In this document: in pieces, positions 1 to 11,133 of the stretch
Position numbering within the stretch: the first letter of the stretch is position 1
Layout of the letters: each line of letters begins with the position of its first letter
Assembly (NCBI RefSeq): GCF_000717175.1
Contig: NZ_JNYD01000010.1
Coordinates: forward strand, 120,661-184,660
DNA from: Pseudonocardia autotrophica
Lineage (GTDB): Bacteria; Actinomycetota; Actinomycetes; Mycobacteriales; Pseudonocardiaceae
Direction: 5' to 3'
Length of the DNA: 64,000 nt
Program-made: the position numbers and the translations under genes
The notes under the pieces: generated by a model
The model's database searches: none
What the model saw: the letters and a program-made list of their open reading frames with translations, nothing else
Told to the model about the DNA's origin: nothing

Positions 1-1536
<1,536 letters not shown>

Positions 1537-1540
<4 letters not shown>

Positions 1541-2466
1541 GACCGCGCCCTCCCGTCCGCCTGGCCCCGCCCGGACAGCTCCTCGACCTGCAGCAGCAGC
1601 GCGCTGTGGTCGAGCCCCCCGTGCCCCTGCGCCCGCAGCGACCCGACGAGCTGGGCGACGTGCGCGCCCAGCGGGATCGCGACGCCGGCCTCCCGCGCCG
1701 AGGCGGTGACGATGCCGAGGTCCTTGTGGTGCAGGTCGATCCGGAAGCCGGGGGCGAAGGTGCGGGCGCGCATGGTGGTGCCCTTCCGGTCGAGCACCGT
1801 GCTGCCGGCGAGGCCGCCGCCGAGCACCGCGAGCGCGGACTCGGTGTCCACGCCGTGCGCCTCGAGGAACACGAGCGCCTCGGCGACGAGCTGGATGTTG
1901 CCCGCGACGATCAGCTGGTTGGCCGCCTTCACGGTCTGGCCCGCGCCGGAGGGTCCGACGTGGACCACGGTCTTCCCGACGACGTCGAGGAACGGCCGGG
2001 CCGCCGCCACGTCGTCGGGCTCCCCGCCGACCATGATCGACAGAATGCCCTCGACCGCGGCGGGCTCGCCGCCGCTGACCGGGGCGTCGACCGGGCGGAT
2101 GCCGCGCTCGCGCTCGGCGTCGGCGATCCGGCGGGCGACGTCCGGGCGGATGGTGGAGCAGTCGATGTGCAGGGTGCCGGGCTTGGCGTGGGCGAGGATG
2201 CCGTCCTCGCCGAAGACCAGCGCCTCGACGTCCGGGCTGTCCGGGACCATGGTGATCACGACGTCGGCCTCGCGGACCGCGTCCGCGGTGTCGGTGGCGG
2301 CGCGCCCGCCGCGCTCGACCAGGACGTCGACGGCGAGCCGGGACAGGTTGTGGCCCACGACGTCGTGGCCGGCCCGCACGAGGTGCGCGGCCATCGGGCC
2401 GCCCATGATGCCGAGGCCGATGAAGGCGATCGTGGTGTTCCGTGTGGTCTTTTCCGGCGTGCTCAT
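1537..2466 (-). CDS. glxR: Tartronate semialdehyde reductase (2-hydroxy-3-oxopropionate reductase)
   Basis: 309-residue beta-hydroxyacid dehydrogenase that reduces tartronate semialdehyde from Gcl to D-glycerate with NAD(P)H. The N-terminal Rossmann motif [14 protein letters not shown], the substrate-binding motif [14 protein letters not shown] and the catalytic-lysine segment [11 protein letters not shown] are all present, and length is typical. I chose ATG 2466 because it overlaps the hyi stop as ATGA; an upstream in-frame start would run inside hyi. Its own stop overlaps the gcl start. The HIBADH family also includes 3-hydroxyisobutyrate dehydrogenases, but position between hyi and gcl decides the assignment. 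Confidence 0.94.
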
Positions 2467-3239
2467 GCGGAGTCCTCCAGCCACGCGAAGTCGGGTCGCG
2501 TCGGCACGTATTCGAGTGCGGTGCGGCCGGAGTAGCCGGCCTTCCGCAGGGCGTCGAGCAGGTGGTCGAAGTCCAGATCGCCGGTGCCGGGCTCGTGGCG
2601 GCCCGGGGCGTCGGCGAGCTGGACGTGGGCGATGCGGTCGCCGTACCGCGCGATCACGGCGTCGAGGTCCTCGCCGTTGACCGCGAGGTGGTAGAGGTCG
2701 GCGAGCAGGCCCACGTTGGGCGCACCGACCCGGTCGAGGACGGCGACGGCCTGTGCGGCGGTGCGGATCGGGTAGCGGTCGGCGCCGCTCAACGGCTCGA
2801 CGACGACGGTCGCGCCGATCCCCTCGGCCTCCTTCGCGGCGTGCGCGAGGTTCTCGGCGGCGAGCTCGTCCTGGCCGGTCCGCCCGTCGATCCGGTTGCC
2901 GTACAGGGCGTTGAAGATGCGGGTGCCGAGCCGCTCGCCCAGCCCGACGGCCACGGCGACGGAGTCGCGGAACTCCGGCTCGCGGCCGGGCCAGGAGACG
3001 AGCCCGCGGTCGCCGGCGGGCATGTCACCGGCCGCGAAGTTGAGTCCGACGAGCTGCACGCCGGCGTCGGAGATCGCCCGCGCGAAGCGGTCGACCTCGG
3101 CGTCCGGGGGCGCGGCAGTGGGGAAGGGCCACCAGAACTCGACGGCGTCGAACCCGGCGTCGGCGGCCGCGCGCGGCCGGTCGAGCAGGGGCAGGTCGGT
3201 GAGCACGATCGAACAGTTGAGGGCATGACGGAACGTCAC
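2463..3239 (-). CDS. hyi: Hydroxypyruvate isomerase
   Basis: 258-residue TIM-barrel protein of the xylose-isomerase-like/AP-endonuclease 2 family. It interconverts hydroxypyruvate and tartronate semialdehyde and feeds the glycerate pathway. Visible barrel features include VVVEPLS, the [15 protein letters not shown] metal-site strand and the C-terminal [13 protein letters not shown] segment. It is the first gene of the leftward hyi-glxR-gcl operon and starts at ATG 3239, with AGGAG at about 3245-3249. The palindromic array at 3261-3402 lies directly upstream, so promoter and operator for glyoxylate use probably sit there. Specificity is inferred from the neighbours. Confidence 0.92.
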   Translation of the reverse strand: MTFRHALNCSIVLTDLPLLDRPRAAADAGFDAVEFWWPFPTAAPPDAEVDRFARAISDAGVQLVGLNFAAGDMPAGDRGLVSWPGREPEFRDSVAVAVGLGERLGTRIFNALYGNRIDGRTGQDELAAENLAHAAKEAEGIGATVVVEPLSGADRYPIRTAAQAVAVLDRVGAPNVGLLADLYHLAVNGEDLDAVIARYGDRIAHVQLADAPGRHEPGTGDLDFDHLLDALRKAGYSGRTALEYVPTRPDFAWLEDSA

Positions 3240-3260
3240 GAGAACTCCTCCGAGACGTTC

Positions 3261-3402
3261 GCATTATGGAACCATAATGCGATTTCGGGCGCCTCGGGAG
3301 CGCATTATGGAACCATAATGCGTTCTGAGGCGGGTTCTGGAAGCGTTATGGAACCATAATGCGATCCTCCGGGGGGCCGGAAGTGTGATGGAGCCATACC
3401 GC
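3261..3402. repeat. Array of four 20-bp palindromic sites with 41-bp period
   Basis: Sites at 3261-3280 and 3302-3321 are identical; 3343-3362 differs by one base; 3383-3402 is degenerate. The unit is GCATTATGG-AA-CCATAATGC. Spacers are 21, 21 and 20 bp and unrelated to each other. The array fills the gap between allantoicase (3' end at 3410) and hyi (5' end at 3239). The TGGAACCA core resembles IclR-family operators, and the position fits an operator for hyi-glxR-gcl. The same unit with the same period recurs at 12653-12754. As RNA each unit could fold into an 8-bp stem with a GAAC loop. Confidence 0.9.
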
Positions 3403-3409
3403 GGTCGGT

Positions 3410-4357
3410 TCAGTGGGCGGCGTGCCAGCGGGTCCGGAGGGACTCGCGGCCGGCATCGGTGGGGGTGCCCCACAGGCGTACTCGCGAGAGGCCGCCGTCG
3501 GGGTGGATGTCGAGGCGTACCTCGGTGACGGCCGGGCGGTCGGCGAGCACGAACCGGTGCCGGGTGTCGGGCTGCAGCGGGGTGTACAGCAGGTCCTGCC
3601 AGTCCCCGTCGCCGGTCCTGCCGCGCAGGACGGCCGCACCCGGGGCGTTGTACAGGAAGTACGAGGTGTCGATCTCGGCGACGGCGATCCGGCCCTCGGT
3701 CCCCAGACCGAGCTCGACCCAGTCGTTGCCGGCGTCGCGGCGCCGCGCGGTCTCCCAGCCCTCGCCCATGGAGCGGGCCGGTCCGGGCAGCAGCAGGTTG
3801 TGCGGGCTGCTGTAGAAACGGTTAGACACGTCGCGCACGTGCCCGCCGTTCTCGATCGCGGCCAGGTCCACGGTGCCGAGCACGTCGAGCAGCGCCGGGT
3901 CCGGCAGGGCCTCGCCGTGCACGCGCAGCCGGGCCACGCCGCCGTCGGGCACGATCCGCAGCCGCACGTGCGTGACACGCCGGTCGCTGTGCACGTCGAA
4001 GGCGTTCTCCGAGTCCCCCTTGAGCGGCGAGAGCGGGACGAGCTCGAACCAGGTGCTCCCGTCCGCGGACCCGTCCACCGCGCCCTCCGGCGGGTAGTTG
4101 CCGGTGAACCAGGTCGTGTCGACCACGATCCGCCGGACGACGCCGGGCGCGCCGAGCCGGACCACGGCCTCGTCGTGCCCGGGCGAGCGGCGCCGGCGGG
4201 TCTCCCAGCCGTCGTAGACCTTGCCGCGGTGCCCGAACGTGGTCGGGTCGAACACCGGCGGGCCGGGGACGATCAGGTTCTCCTTGGCCGCGAACGACTC
4301 GTCGGTCGCCGAGACCACGGCGCCGCCGAGGGTGCGCAGCGCGAGGTCCGGGTGCAT
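3410..4357 (-). CDS. alc: Allantoicase
   Basis: 315-residue enzyme hydrolysing allantoate to ureidoglycolate and urea. It is built from two repeats of the allantoicase/discoidin-like jelly-roll domain. The repeat is visible as ENLIVPGPP...GWETRRRR in the first half and HNLLLPGPA...GWETARRR in the second. Length is normal for bacterial Alc. ATG 4357 overlaps the allB stop (TGATG), so it is translationally coupled and is the last gene of the xdh-deaminase-allB-alc run. The palindromic array begins eight bases after its stop. Confidence 0.95.
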   Translation of the reverse strand: MHPDLALRTLGGAVVSATDESFAAKENLIVPGPPVFDPTTFGHRGKVYDGWETRRRRSPGHDEAVVRLGAPGVVRRIVVDTTWFTGNYPPEGAVDGSADGSTWFELVPLSPLKGDSENAFDVHSDRRVTHVRLRIVPDGGVARLRVHGEALPDPALLDVLGTVDLAAIENGGHVRDVSNRFYSSPHNLLLPGPARSMGEGWETARRRDAGNDWVELGLGTEGRIAVAEIDTSYFLYNAPGAAVLRGRTGDGDWQDLLYTPLQPDTRHRFVLADRPAVTEVRLDIHPDGGLSRVRLWGTPTDAGRESLRTRWHAAH

Positions 4358-5655
4358 CAGGTGTCTCCTCTGCCGATCAGCCGGCCCGCGGGCCGGTCGG
4401 GGTCCACCCGCTCGCCGCGCAGCCAGGTGCCGCGGACGACGCCGTGCAGCGTGCGGCCGGCGTACGGGGTGGTGGGGTGGCGGTGGGCGAGCGTGCCCAC
4501 CGCGAAGGTCTCGTCGGGGGCGACCACCGCGAGGTCGGCCGCGGCCCCCGGGGCGATGCGGCCCTTGTGGCGCAGGCCGACGAGGTCGGCCGGGGCCGTC
4601 GCCATCCGGGCGACGACGTCGGCGAACGTCCAGCCGCGCCGGCGCGCCTCCGTCCACACCACGGGCAGCCCGATCTGCAGCGACGCGATGCCGCCCCAGG
4701 CCGACCCGAAGTCGCCGGTGCCCTTGAGCTCGGGCGTGGCGGGGGAGTGGTCGCTGACGACCATGTCGATCACCCCGTCGGCCAGTCCCTGCCAGAGCGC
4801 GTCCCGGTTGGTCTCCTCGCGGACCGGGGGGCAGCACTTGAAGCGGGTGTCGCCGTCGGGCACCTCCTCGGCGGTCAGCGCGAGGTAGTGCGGGCAGGTC
4901 TCGACGGTGACCCGGACGCCGTCCGCGCGGGCCTGCGCGAGCAGCGGCAGCGCGTCGGCCGAGGACAGGTGCACCACGTGCACCCGCGCGTCCGTCTCGC
5001 GGGCCATCCGGACCAGGCCGGCGATCGCCGAGTCCTCCGCGGCGCGGGGCCGGGAGGCGAGGAAGTCCCGGTAGCGACGGCCGTGGGCCTCGCCGACCAG
5101 GGCTCCGTCCTCGGCGTGGGCGAGCAGCAGGCCGTCGAACGAGGCCAGCTCGCGCATCGCCTGACGTGGGTCCGGCAGGGCCGGGAACTCGGGGACGCCG
5201 CTGTCGAGCAGGAAGCACTTCACCCCGAACACGCCGGCCTCGTGCAGCGCGCGCAGCTCCCGCTCGTTGCCCGGGATCGCACCGCCCCAGAACCCGACGT
5301 CGATCGCGCACCGCCCGTCGGCCGCCTTGCGCTTGACCTCCAGCGCCGGGACGTCGACGGTCGGCGGCAGAGCGTTGAGCGGCATGTCGACCAGCGTCGT
5401 GACGCCGCCGGCCGCGGCCGCCCGGGTGGCGGAGGCGAACCCCTCCCACTCGGTGCGGCCGGGCTCGTTGACGTGCACGTGCGTGTCGACGAGGCCGGGG
5501 ATCAGCACCTCGTCCGCGCCGAGGACGATCTCGGCGGCGTCGACCGCGGCGTCCCGGTCCAGGACCGCGGCGATGCGCCCGTCCTCGACCAGCACGGCCG
5601 TCGGGCGTTCGGCCCCGTCGACCACGGCGCGGGCCGCGCGGAAGACCGTCCTCAC
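4357..5655 (-). CDS. allB: Allantoinase
   Basis: 432-residue cyclic amidohydrolase opening the hydantoin ring of allantoin to allantoate. The binuclear metal site is readable: [10 protein letters not shown] (HxH), a lysine in FGVKCFL that would be carboxylated, the histidine of LLAHAED, VVHLSS, and the metal aspartate of VVSDHSPA. The start is taken as GTG 5655, which overlaps the preceding stop (GTGA); the reading frame is open further upstream, but only as a shadow of the small upstream gene. It is followed by alc with a one-base overlap. Confidence 0.95.
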   Translation of the reverse strand: MRTVFRAARAVVDGAERPTAVLVEDGRIAAVLDRDAAVDAAEIVLGADEVLIPGLVDTHVHVNEPGRTEWEGFASATRAAAAGGVTTLVDMPLNALPPTVDVPALEVKRKAADGRCAIDVGFWGGAIPGNERELRALHEAGVFGVKCFLLDSGVPEFPALPDPRQAMRELASFDGLLLAHAEDGALVGEAHGRRYRDFLASRPRAAEDSAIAGLVRMARETDARVHVVHLSSADALPLLAQARADGVRVTVETCPHYLALTAEEVPDGDTRFKCCPPVREETNRDALWQGLADGVIDMVVSDHSPATPELKGTGDFGSAWGGIASLQIGLPVVWTEARRRGWTFADVVARMATAPADLVGLRHKGRIAPGAAADLAVVAPDETFAVGTLAHRHPTTPYAGRTLHGVVRGTWLRGERVDPDRPAGRLIGRGDT

Positions 5656-6017
5656 GACGCCCCCCGGTAGGCCCGCCAGCTCGCCAGCTCCGAGATGTCG
5701 GTCCGGGGCGCGGGGTGGTCGGCGCGCAGCACCATGGCGAGCGACCCGGAGCCGTCGGCCAGCTCGACCACGCCGAGCTCCAGCCCGTCGGGCTCGCCGG
5801 GCAGCAGCACCTCGCGGAGCTGCGCGTACGTCATCTCGTAGACCTCGCCCTCGACCGCGGCGTCGCCGCCCTCCTCGAGGGCCGGGTACCGGCCGTCGAC
5901 GGCGTGGAAGCGATAGCGCGGCGCGGTCCGGGTGTGGGCGACCAGCGGCGCGTCGCCGACGAGGTGGTGGTCGGCCCCGCCGGACATGGCGGTGCCGTTG
6001 AGGAACATGCGCGGCAT
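5652..6017 (-). CDS. Small AtzF-C/gamma-glutamylcyclotransferase-fold protein in the purine operon
   Basis: 121 residues. It begins [14 protein letters not shown] and has the pattern of the AtzF (allophanate hydrolase) C-terminal/GGCT-like fold: [13 protein letters not shown] in place of YGTLM, then [17 protein letters not shown], then [18 protein letters not shown] 6017 is preceded by GAGGAG at 6023-6028, which favours it over longer starts. The 3' end overlaps allB by GTGA. No amidase domain of a full allophanate hydrolase is attached. In fused AtzF relatives the C-domain acts on the urea/allophanate side of nitrogen release. Here it may process ureidoglycolate or a urea-derived intermediate; that is inference, and no enzyme activity can be read from the sequence. 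Confidence 0.75.
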   Translation of the reverse strand: MPRMFLNGTAMSGGADHHLVGDAPLVAHTRTAPRYRFHAVDGRYPALEEGGDAAVEGEVYEMTYAQLREVLLPGEPDGLELGVVELADGSGSLAMVLRADHPAPRTDISELASWRAYRGAS

Positions 6018-6030
6018 GCCGGCTCCTCTC

Positions 6031-6072
6031 GTGAGCGGCAACTGCCCCTCTCTTGGGGCAGTTGCCACTCAC
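6031..6072 (-). promoter_or_regulatory. Long intercistronic hairpin between the Mo subunit gene and the AtzF-C-like gene
   Basis: Eighteen-base arms at 6031-6048 and 6055-6072 pair with a single mismatch around a six-base loop, giving a 12-bp and a 5-bp helix. On the transcribed (minus) strand it lies 18 bases after the xanthine dehydrogenase Mo-subunit stop and just ahead of the RBS of the next gene. There is no T-tract, so it may be a processing or stability element, or a partial terminator, splitting the operon into xdh and allantoin halves. Confidence 0.8.
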
Positions 6073-6090
6073 AGGGTGGGATGAGCAGGG

Positions 6091-8364
6091 TCAGAAGGTG
6101 ATGTGCTCGGGGCGGATCGGGACCCGGCGCAGGGCCTTGCCGGTGGCGGCGCGGACGGCCGCGGCGACGGCGGGGCCGGACGAGATCGTGGGCGGCTCGC
6201 CCACCCCGCGGACGCCGTAGGGCGCGTGCGGGTCGGCGTACTCCAGCACCTTCACCTGCATCGGCGGCATGTCGAGGATCGTGGGGATCAGGTAGTCCGT
6301 GAAGGACGGGTTCTTCACGTGCCCGTCCTGCACCACGATCTCCTCCATCAGCGCCAGGCCCATGCCCTGCGCGCTGCCGCCCTGGATCTGCCCGACGACG
6401 GCGTCGGGGTTGAGCGCCCGGCCGACGTCCTGCGCCGTGTCCAGCGCGACGACCTTGACCAGGCCGAGCTCGGTGTCGACGTCGACCACGGCGCGGTGTG
6501 CGGAGAAGGCGTACTGGACGTGCGCGTTCCCCTGCCCCGTCTCCGGGTCGATCGGGAAGGTCGGGCGGTGCCGCCACTCGACGGTCTCCTCGACCGGCTC
6601 GTCGAGCACCTCGACCAGGCCCGCAACGACCTCGCCGGACTCCGCGACGATCTTGTCGCCGTCCAGCCGGAGATCACTGCGCTGCAACAACGCTGCCGCG
6701 CGCCGCAGGACCGAGGTCCGCACCGCCTCGCACGCTGCCTTGACGGCGCCGCCGGTCACGTACGTCTGCCGGGAGGCGGACGTCGAGCCGCCGGAGCCGA
6801 CGCTGGTGTCCTTGGGGTGCACGACGACCTGGTCCACGCCCAGCTCGGTGCGGCAGATCTGCTGCTCGATGGTGATCAGGCCCTGCCCGACCTCCGCGGC
6901 CGCGGTGTGCACGGTCGCGACGGGCTCGCCGGCGACCGCCTCCAGGCGCACGCGGGCGGTGGAGTAGTCGTCGAACCCCTCGGAGAACCCGACGTTCTTG
7001 TAGGTCACCGCGTACCCGATCCCGCGCACGACGCCCTCGCCGTGCGTGGTGTTCGACGCGCCGCCGGGCAGCTCGCGGATGTCCCGCTCGCCCTCGGGCT
7101 CGGGCGGCAGCGGCAGGTCGCGGACGGTCCGGATCAGCTCGGCGACGGGCGCCGCGGAGTCGATCACCTGACCGGTGATGTTGAGGTCGCCCTCGACCAT
7201 CCCGTTGCGCGCCCGGATCTCCACCCGGTCGACGCCGACCCGGTCGGCCAGCTCGTCCATCAGGGCCTCGTGCGCGAACGCGGCCTGCACGCAGCCGAAG
7301 CCGCGCATGGCGCCGCAGGGCGGGTTGTTCGTGTAGACCCCGCGGGCGTCGACGTGGACGCTCGGGATCCGGTACGGGCCCAGGCCCAGCGTGCCGCCGT
7401 TGCCGACGACCGCGCCGGTCGACGACGCGTAGGCGCCGCCGTCGAACAGGATGTCGGCCTTGGCGTAGATCAGCTCGCCCTCCTCGGACGCCCCGAACTC
7501 GTAGCGCAGCCAGGCCGGGTGCCGGTGGACGTGCCCGAAGAACGACTCGTCCCGCGCGTAGCTCATCTTCACCGGCTTGCCGGTGTGCAGCGCGAGCAGG
7601 CACGCGTGGACGTGCATCGACAGGTCCTCGCGGCCGCCGAACGCTCCGCCGACGCCGGCGAGGGTGAGCCGCACCTGCTCCGGTGGCAGCCCGAGCACCC
7701 GGCAGACCTGGCCCTGGTCGACGTGCAGCCACTGGGTGGCGACGAAGAGGTCGACGCCGCCCTCGCCGTCCGGCACCGCGAGTCCGGACTCCGGCCCGAG
7801 GAAGGCCTGGTCCTGCATGCCGACCTCGAAGTCCAGCGCCACCACCACGGGGGCGGTGGGGGCCGGGTCGCCGCGCCGGATCTTCATGGCGCGCACGAGG
7901 TTGTCCTCGCGGGACGCGTGCACGAGCGGGGCGTCGGCGTCGAGCGCGCGGCGCGGGTCGGTGACCGCCGGCAGCACCTCGTAGTCCACGACGATCCGCT
8001 TGGCGGCGCGCCGCGCGGTCTCGGGGTGGTCCGCCGCGACCAGCGCGACGGGTTCGCCCTGGTAGCGGACCACGCCGTCGGCCAGGGCGGGGGTGTCGAG
8101 GTGCTCCAGCCCGACGGCGTTCTCGCCGGGGACGTCGGCCGCGGTGAGGACCGCGGACACGCCGGGGACGCGCAGCGCCTCGGTGACGTCGATCGAGCGG
8201 ATGCGGGCGTGCGGGTGCGGGCTGCGGAGCGTGACGCCCCAGACCATGTCGTCGTGCCACAGGTCGGACGAGTAGGCGAACTCGCCGGTGACCTTCAGCG
8301 TGCCGTCGGGGCGGAGCGGGGAGTCGCCCAGCCTGCCGGCCGTCCGGGTCTCGGTACTGGTCAT
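6091..8364 (-). CDS. Xanthine dehydrogenase, molybdenum-binding subunit
   Basis: 757-residue Mo-cofactor subunit of a three-subunit xanthine dehydrogenase oxidising hypoxanthine/xanthine to urate in the cytoplasm. An N-terminal aldehyde-oxidase/xanthine-dehydrogenase a/b hammerhead (about residues 20-130) is followed by the MoCo domains, with GGAFGGRED, CGAMRGFG and the C-terminal GVRGVGEPP carrying the expected catalytic Glu. ATG 8364 overlaps the preceding deaminase stop (ATGA). FAD and 2Fe-2S subunits are upstream in the same operon, interrupted by the deaminase gene. No XdhC-type maturation factor is seen in the window. Confidence 0.93.
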   Translation of the reverse strand: MTSTETRTAGRLGDSPLRPDGTLKVTGEFAYSSDLWHDDMVWGVTLRSPHPHARIRSIDVTEALRVPGVSAVLTAADVPGENAVGLEHLDTPALADGVVRYQGEPVALVAADHPETARRAAKRIVVDYEVLPAVTDPRRALDADAPLVHASREDNLVRAMKIRRGDPAPTAPVVVALDFEVGMQDQAFLGPESGLAVPDGEGGVDLFVATQWLHVDQGQVCRVLGLPPEQVRLTLAGVGGAFGGREDLSMHVHACLLALHTGKPVKMSYARDESFFGHVHRHPAWLRYEFGASEEGELIYAKADILFDGGAYASSTGAVVGNGGTLGLGPYRIPSVHVDARGVYTNNPPCGAMRGFGCVQAAFAHEALMDELADRVGVDRVEIRARNGMVEGDLNITGQVIDSAAPVAELIRTVRDLPLPPEPEGERDIRELPGGASNTTHGEGVVRGIGYAVTYKNVGFSEGFDDYSTARVRLEAVAGEPVATVHTAAAEVGQGLITIEQQICRTELGVDQVVVHPKDTSVGSGGSTSASRQTYVTGGAVKAACEAVRTSVLRRAAALLQRSDLRLDGDKIVAESGEVVAGLVEVLDEPVEETVEWRHRPTFPIDPETGQGNAHVQYAFSAHRAVVDVDTELGLVKVVALDTAQDVGRALNPDAVVGQIQGGSAQGMGLALMEEIVVQDGHVKNPSFTDYLIPTILDMPPMQVKVLEYADPHAPYGVRGVGEPPTISSGPAVAAAVRAATGKALRRVPIRPEHITF

Positions 8365-9701
8365 GACGCCTTCTCCAGCAGGGTGCGGTGGACGCGGGCG
8401 CACTCGCGCGCCACGGCGTCCGTGTCGACGGTGACCACACGGTCGTGCTCGACGACCGGGCGGCCGTTCACGAGCAGCAGGTCCAGCGGCGGTGGCGAGC
8501 CGAGCACGAGCGCCGCGACGGGGTCGGCGACGTCCGCGTGCCCCAGCCCGTCGAGGCCCCAGAGGGCCAGGTCGGCGAGCTTGCCGACCTCGATCGAGCC
8601 GATCTCGTCCTCCCGGCCCAGGACGCGGGCGCCGCCGAGGGTGGCCAGCTCCAGGGCGTCCCGGACGGTCAGCGCGGTGGGGCCGCCGACGGCGCGGGCG
8701 AACAGCACCGCGTGCCGGACCTCCTCCAACAGCGAGCCCGCCTCGTTGCTCGCGGCGCCGTCGACGCCGAGTCCGACGCGGGCGCCGGCGTCGCGCAGGT
8801 CGCGGGTGCGGGCGATCCCCGCGCCCAGCCGGGCGTTGGACGACGGGCAGTGCGCCACCCCGGTCCGGGTCGCGCCGATCCGCTTCACCGCGGGGTCGTC
8901 GAGATGGACGGCGTGGGCGAACCAGACGTCGTCGCCGGTCCAGCCCAGGCCCTCGACGTACTCCAGCGGCGAGCAGCCGAAGCGCTCGCGACAGAAGTCC
9001 TCCTCGTCGAGGGTCTCGGCGAGGTGGGTGTGCAGCCGGACGCCGCGCCGCCGGGCCAGCTCGGCGGACTCGCGCATGAGGTCGCCGGTCACGGAGAAGG
9101 GCGAGCACGGGGCCAGCGCGACCTGCAGCATCGAGCCCGGCGTGGCGTCGTGCCAGCGGTCGATCGCCGCCTCCGACGCGGCCAGTACGGCGTCCCGGTC
9201 CTCGACGACGTGGTCCGGCGGCAGGCCGCCGTCCTTCTGCCCGAGGTCCATCGAGCCGCGGCAGGGGTGGAAGCGCAGGCCCACCTCGGTGGCGGCGCGA
9301 ATCTCGGCGCCGAACACGTCCCCGCCCTCGCGGGGGAAGACGTAGTGGTGGTCGGTGCTGGTGGTGCATCCGGTCAGCGCCAGCTGGGCCAGTGCGCCGG
9401 TGGCGCCGGTGTGCACGGCGTGCTCGTCGATGCCCGCCCACACCGGGTACAGCGTGGTGAGCCACTCGAAGAGCGTCGCGTCGACCGCGAGGCCGCGGGT
9501 GACCCACTGGTAGAGGTGGTTGTGCGTGTTGACGAAGCCCGGGGTGAGCAGGCCGCCGCGGGCGTCGACCACGTCGTGACCGGCGCGGTCCACAGCGGGT
9601 CCCGCGCCGACGGCGGTGATCCGGTCGTCCTCGACGACGACGTGCCCGCCGGCGATCTCCTCGCCGGTCACGGTCACGACGTGCGCGTTCTCGATGATCA
9701 T
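8361..9701 (-). CDS. Guanine/8-oxoguanine deaminase-type amidohydrolase
   Basis: 446-residue zinc amidohydrolase of the ATZ/TRZ (guanine deaminase, 8-oxoguanine deaminase) type. Metal and catalytic motifs run in order: VNTHNHLYQW, a zinc histidine and base in HTHLAETLDEEDFC, FAHAVHLD, and the metal aspartate in GVDGAASNE. It would deaminate guanine to xanthine, or 8-oxoguanine to urate, feeding the dehydrogenase around it. The gene is inserted between the 2Fe-2S and Mo subunit genes, with ATGA overlaps on both sides. Length and motifs are closer to 8-oxoguanine deaminase than to E. coli GuaD, but the substrate cannot be settled by eye. Confidence 0.88.
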   Translation of the reverse strand: MIIENAHVVTVTGEEIAGGHVVVEDDRITAVGAGPAVDRAGHDVVDARGGLLTPGFVNTHNHLYQWVTRGLAVDATLFEWLTTLYPVWAGIDEHAVHTGATGALAQLALTGCTTSTDHHYVFPREGGDVFGAEIRAATEVGLRFHPCRGSMDLGQKDGGLPPDHVVEDRDAVLAASEAAIDRWHDATPGSMLQVALAPCSPFSVTGDLMRESAELARRRGVRLHTHLAETLDEEDFCRERFGCSPLEYVEGLGWTGDDVWFAHAVHLDDPAVKRIGATRTGVAHCPSSNARLGAGIARTRDLRDAGARVGLGVDGAASNEAGSLLEEVRHAVLFARAVGGPTALTVRDALELATLGGARVLGREDEIGSIEVGKLADLALWGLDGLGHADVADPVAALVLGSPPPLDLLLVNGRPVVEHDRVVTVDTDAVARECARVHRTLLEKAS

Positions 9702-10159
9702 CGCTTCGCCACCGCCGCAGCCCGCACGGCGTCCAGGATCTTCTCGTAGCCGGTGCACCGGCAGAGGTTGCCCGCCAACGCCTCCCGGATCTCCGGGTCC
9801 GTCGGCTCGGGGTTGCGCTCCAGGAGGTCCTTGGTCGACATCAGGAACCCGGGGGTGCAGAAACCGCACTGCACCGCACCCTTCTCCACGAAGGCCTGCT
9901 GCACGGGGTCCAGCTCCTCGCCCGCCAGGCCCTCGACCGTCGTGACCTCGCGGCCCTGCGCCTGACCGGCGGCGACCAGGCACGCGCACACCGGGGTCCC
10001 GTCGAGGTAGACCGTGCAGGAGCCGCACTCGCCCTGCTCGCAGGCGTTCTTCGAACCGGGCAGGCCGAGCCGCTCGCGCAGCGCGTAGAGCAGGCTCTCG
10101 CCCTCCCAGACGTCGTCGGCCTCGCGGCGGGTGCCGTTGACCGTCAGTTCGATCCTCAT
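9698..10159 (-). CDS. Xanthine dehydrogenase, 2Fe-2S subunit
   Basis: 153-residue iron-sulfur subunit carrying electrons from the Mo centre to FAD. The plant-type ferredoxin cluster ligands are in CEQGECGSC plus a following Cys, and the second cluster in CGFCTPG and CRCTGY. Length is typical. ATG 10159 overlaps the FAD-subunit stop, and its own stop overlaps the deaminase start (both ATGA). Confidence 0.95.
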   Translation of the reverse strand: MRIELTVNGTRREADDVWEGESLLYALRERLGLPGSKNACEQGECGSCTVYLDGTPVCACLVAAGQAQGREVTTVEGLAGEELDPVQQAFVEKGAVQCGFCTPGFLMSTKDLLERNPEPTDPEIREALAGNLCRCTGYEKILDAVRAAAVAKR

Positions 10160-11040
10160 GCGGCGGCGCTCCGGTTCTCGTCGCGGTAGGAGTCCCAGGC
10201 CCAGGTCGCGGCGCGGCGCGCCATGACGGACAGGGCGTGGAGGCGGTACGCGGCACTGCCGCGGACGTCGTCGATCGGGGCCGCGGCGTCGCGGACGCGG
10301 CGGCCGAAGTCGGTGGCGAGGCCCTCGGGCAGCGGGCCGCGGGAGTCCCACAGCCCGGCGGCCTCGAGCTCGCCGGCGAGGAAGGCCGCGGCCTCGGGGG
10401 CCGGGCGTGGGGTGGGTGCGGCCGACCCGATCCCGGTGCCGACGACGCGGCGGTCCGGGTGCAGCGCGAACCCGAAGGCGGACACCGCGATCACCATGGC
10501 GTTGCGGGTGCCGATCTTGCAGAACTGCTGCGGGCCGGCGGGCGGGGTGACGCGCACGGCGGCGATGAGCTCGTCGGCCTCCAGCACGCTGCGCTTCACG
10601 CCGGTGAAGAACTCGGCGACCGGCACCACGCGCGTTCCGCGCACCGAGGCGATCTCCACCTCGGCGAACGCGGCGAGCAGCGCCGGATGGCTGTCCCCGG
10701 CAGGGGAGGCCGCGCCCAGGTTCCCGCCGACCGTGCCGCGGTTGCGGATCTGCGGCGACCCGACGGTGCGCGCGGCCATCGCCAGGCCGGGCAGCGCGCC
10801 ACCGAGCTCGGTGATCACCCGGCTGTAGGTCACGCCGGCGCCGAGCCGGATGCGGCCCGCGTCGCGCGACCACTCCTGCAGCTCGGGAACCCGGGTGAGG
10901 TCCAGCAGGGCGGCCGGGCGCCGGTGGTCGAAGTTGAGCTCGACCATGACGTCCGTGCCGCCCGCGACGGGCAGGGCGTCGGGGTGTGCCGCCTTGGTCT
11001 CGAGGGCCTCCGCCCAGGAGGTCGGCGCCAGGAAGTCCAT
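10156..11040 (-). CDS. Xanthine dehydrogenase, FAD-binding subunit
   Basis: 294-residue FAD subunit of the CO-dehydrogenase/xanthine-dehydrogenase class. The FAD motifs are visible: AGGTDVMV near residue 28 and IRNRGTVGGNLGAASPAGDS near residue 100. The C-terminal CODH-FAD domain contains the CKIGTRNAM stretch. It is the first gene of the leftward xdh operon. A 93-bp gap separates it from the divergent pucR, and that gap must hold both promoters. Confidence 0.93.
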   Translation of the reverse strand: MDFLAPTSWAEALETKAAHPDALPVAGGTDVMVELNFDHRRPAALLDLTRVPELQEWSRDAGRIRLGAGVTYSRVITELGGALPGLAMAARTVGSPQIRNRGTVGGNLGAASPAGDSHPALLAAFAEVEIASVRGTRVVPVAEFFTGVKRSVLEADELIAAVRVTPPAGPQQFCKIGTRNAMVIAVSAFGFALHPDRRVVGTGIGSAAPTPRPAPEAAAFLAGELEAAGLWDSRGPLPEGLATDFGRRVRDAAAPIDDVRGSAAYRLHALSVMARRAATWAWDSYRDENRSAAA

Positions 11041-11133
11041 GCCGAGAAGTACAGCGCGCGCTCGTGACCGCCACGAGTCGCTGCCGCGACGAACCCGTGG
11101 CGGTCCCGGGCGGCACGGTTGTACGTTCCTCCA

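Noticed and set aside
3261..3402. CRISPR array
   Set aside because: Repeat and spacer lengths (20 and 20-21) look array-like, but the unit is a near-perfect palindrome, only 3-4 copies exist, and no cas genes are present.
6103..9345. 1080-codon plus-strand open frame opposite the xanthine dehydrogenase genes
   Set aside because: Shadow of conserved minus-strand genes; no recognisable motif.
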